A DNA stretch of 64,000 bases, taken from positions 1,091,035 to 1,155,034 of the forward strand of contig NZ_OX296583.1 of assembly GCF_946463545.1 (NCBI RefSeq). Direction: 5' to 3'. A program made the position numbers and the translations under genes. Numbering within the stretch: position 1 is the first letter of the stretch; every line of letters begins with the position of its first letter. Positions 62,561 to 64,000 of the stretch are shown here, piece after piece. This stretch comes from Methanothermococcus thermolithotrophicus DSM 2095. Its GTDB lineage: Archaea; AGJL01; Methanococci; Methanococcales; Methanococcaceae. The notes beneath the pieces are model-generated. The model had not been told where the DNA came from. It saw only the letters and a program-made list of their open reading frames with translations, and made no database searches.

Positions 62561-62697
62561 ATGACAGATATAATGTATCTACTACCAACCCCTTTAAGAA
62601 AGGTGTTGGATTCCCAAACCCGATACTTCTTAACTTCGTTAAGAAGTATAATTTTTGTATTTTCTTTTGGCATCCATGACAGATATAATGTATCTAC
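62561..62697. repeat. 22-bp direct repeat flanking a family C unit
   Basis: An exact 22-bp sequence beginning ATGACAGATATAATG occurs at 62561-62582 and 62676-62697. The 93 bp between contain the hairpin ACTTCTTAACTTCGTTAAGAAGT and the TTGGATTCCCAAACC linker of family C. The pattern looks like insertion of a unit with duplication of target sequence, or a local duplication that captured it. Confidence 0.65.
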
Positions 62698-62794
62698 CTT
62701 TGGAAAACCACATTATCATTGAAACTCAACAGCTACTCAATGTGGCCGCCTTGTAGGTAGAACTGTCAGAGGCAATATCATCAAATCAATTGCC
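62677..62794. ncRNA. Candidate structured RNA of unknown type
   Basis: A GC-enriched stretch with three nested stems: TGACAG (62677)/CTGTCA (62763), TCTACCT (62693)/AGGTAGA (62755) and CCACATT (62708)/AATGTGG (62739), closing a 24-base loop. A further hairpin GGCAAT/ATTGCC (62771-62794) follows, then a T-rich run. The strand is not certain; on the plus strand the last hairpin could terminate. It is not a tRNA and I recognise no family. Lies in the 460-bp gap between the zinc-ribbon gene and truD. Confidence 0.5.
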
Positions 62795-62839
62795 ATTATT
62801 ATATTTGGTTTTTTGATATATATAACTTAACTACATATT

Positions 62840-62860
62840 TATAGTGGCGTGCAATTTAAA
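62840..62860. repeat. Solitary family A end
   Basis: TATAGTGGCGTGCAATTTAA at 62840 is a family A end without a visible partner, 29-49 bp beyond the truD 3' end. Confidence 0.45.
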
Positions 62861-62888
62861 TGAACTGTTAACTATATTTCACAGGATT

Positions 62889-64000
62889 TTATTCAAGCTT
62901 TTCTATGAATTCCCTTAAAACTGCTGTGGCGTAATTTCCTTTTCTCAGCTTAAATTTTAAAACATATCCATCATCATCGATTTTACAGTCGAAGTCATAA
63001 ACTTTGGCTATTAATTTTCTTCTAGCACCTTGGAAGTTTCCAAAGTCTTCAATTCTGAACTTTTTTAGGTCCAGATTTTCTCTTTCAGCTATTTCTTTTT
63101 CTATTTCCCCTTGAATTCCGTCTGCAAATTTAGTATTATATCCATACAATACCCCGGTTGGAACACCATCTTTTAAAATATCTCCTTCCATAGGTTCAAA
63201 GCCATATTCATATCTTTTATTTATCATTTCGTTGAATAGGTAGGACTGATAGGCATTTACAAACATGCTGTTAAGCTGTGGAGGTAAAGCCTTAAATGCT
63301 TTTTTAAAGTCCTTGTATCTTAAATAATACTCCAACATTCTTCTTTCGTAGTTCTGTCTCTTAGGATATAGTTCCAATGCCTTTTTAAATTCTCCATTAT
63401 CAACGAGTTCTCTTGCTTCCTTTAAAATTCCTTCTTCATTTATTGGAGTTCCACAGTAGGTATAAAATGCACTTTCAAAATCCCTTTGATATATGAACTT
63501 ACCAACAACGTGAGTTATAGGCCTATAGTGTCCAAACCTTTGGATTCCATAGTAGTTTAATACATATTCTATCTTGATGTTTTTCAACGTGTTTTCAAGT
63601 TCTTCCCTACTACATTCTACATCTCTTACTTTTATTGTAAATCTATTTCCCCACAAATGCCCCATTCTAAGTTTTTTATTGCTTTTATGGATGTCCCTCA
63701 ATGTAATGCCAGGTATATTGACTTTTTTTAGGTCTTCCATTTTTATTCCAAAACATCCTACTTTCTGGGTCGTTATGGCAAACTTATCTTTAGTTCCTGC
63801 AAATCCGAAGTTCTTTCTCCTTGACTTAGTAGCTCTTGCAATTTTCCCTATGGCATCCATTGTGTTCCAGTTGTTTTTTTCCAGTGTGAATTGGATAAAT
63901 GAGCCGTTCCATTTTTCTACATCCTTAAATCCAATATCCTTTCCAACTTCCAAAACAATGCCGTCTTCTGTAATTTCCTCTACAATGAAATCTTCAGGAT
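62889..64000 (-). CDS. truD: tRNA pseudouridine(13) synthase TruD, 5' end outside window
   Basis: Isomerises U13 of tRNA to pseudouridine. The frame runs off the right edge: upstream of the first possible internal start it continues with PEDFIVEEITEDG, the normal TruD N-terminal motif, so the true start lies beyond 64000. Visible are NFGFAGTKDKFAITTQ (catalytic Asp region), LRMGHLWGNRFTIKV, NYYGIQRFGHYRP and the TRUD insertion domain, then MFVNAYQSYLFNEM. At least 370 residues are present. Confidence 0.94.
   Translation of the reverse strand, partial: PEDFIVEEITEDGIVLEVGKDIGFKDVEKWNGSFIQFTLEKNNWNTMDAIGKIARATKSRRKNFGFAGTKDKFAITTQKVGCFGIKMEDLKKVNIPGITLRDIHKSNKKLRMGHLWGNRFTIKVRDVECSREELENTLKNIKIEYVLNYYGIQRFGHYRPITHVVGKFIYQRDFESAFYTYCGTPINEEGILKEARELVDNGEFKKALELYPKRQNYERRMLEYYLRYKDFKKAFKALPPQLNSMFVNAYQSYLFNEMINKRYEYGFEPMEGDILKDGVPTGVLYGYNTKFADGIQGEIEKEIAERENLDLKKFRIEDFGNFQGARRKLIAKVYDFDCKIDDDGYVLKFKLRKGNYATAVLREFIEKLE

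Noticed and set aside
62755-62794. C/D sRNA on the minus strand (TGATGA ... CTGA)
   Set aside because: Only one C and one D-like box occur, with an 8-nt guide and no C'/D; nested stems explain the region better.

Overview
The window comes from a methanogenic archaeon of the order Methanococcales. The evidence is FlaK prepilin peptidase, the nitrogen repressor NrpR, SepSecS (selenocysteine-tRNA synthesis), the methanopterin enzyme MptE, the methanofuran enzyme MfnD, methanogenesis marker proteins 15 and 6, fused Fae-Hps, archaeosine TgtA, fibrillarin/Nop5, very low GC (roughly one third by eye), GGTGA-type ribosome binding sites and TATA-type promoters. A Methanothermococcus- or Methanococcus-like genome fits best; the species cannot be fixed from the sequence alone.

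Layout. 0-16 kb: argF, a class I methyltransferase, flaK, a TatD-like hydrolase, a UPF0146 gene carrying an in-frame palindromic repeat insertion, taw2, mfnD, archaetidylserine decarboxylase, a CooC-like ATPase, moaA, FKBP, mobA and mptE. 15.7-18.1 kb: chorismate mutase, S17e, dapA, gatC, then a very short L41e gene with no AUG/GUG/UUG at its expected start. 18-28 kb: valS, a C/D box sRNA, marker protein 15, nrpR, rlmE, the aIF1A-Rio1-KH cluster and pyrF. 28-33 kb is the most accessory-looking part: a 524-aa type IV pilin-like surface protein with an EF-hand-like loop, an acidic linker and a beta-solenoid, then a small cluster of a His-rich secreted protein, a Cys-tailed mini membrane protein, a membrane/coiled-coil protein and an ArsR-type regulator with a candidate operator. 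33-44 kb: bioA, fibrillarin, LysE exporter, Nop5 with a long lysine tail, spcS, a MinD/small membrane protein/secreted protein/glycosyltransferase run, and a radical SAM protein with unusual Cys spacing. 44-64 kb: a second C/D box sRNA, mscS, dph5, Na+/H+ antiporter, pyrD, fae-hps, cobT-like, marker 6, hjc, trmJ-like, cbiC, pth2, tgtA, a second repeat-invaded gene, a thpR/zinc-ribbon pair, a candidate structured RNA, and truD, which is cut by the right edge.

Between and sometimes inside these ordinary genes lie three small repeat families: (A) about 150-bp elements with TATAGTGGTGTGCA terminal inverted repeats near gene 3' ends; (B) about 90-175-bp elements ending in TATAGTCGTTCTGCGAA-type inverted repeats; (C) modular hairpin units of about 30 bp, in intergenic clusters and also in frame inside two genes. 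The hexamer GAGCTC is strikingly frequent (nearly 60 by eye, about 5 expected). No CRISPR array, rRNA, recognisable tRNA, transposase or prophage was seen.
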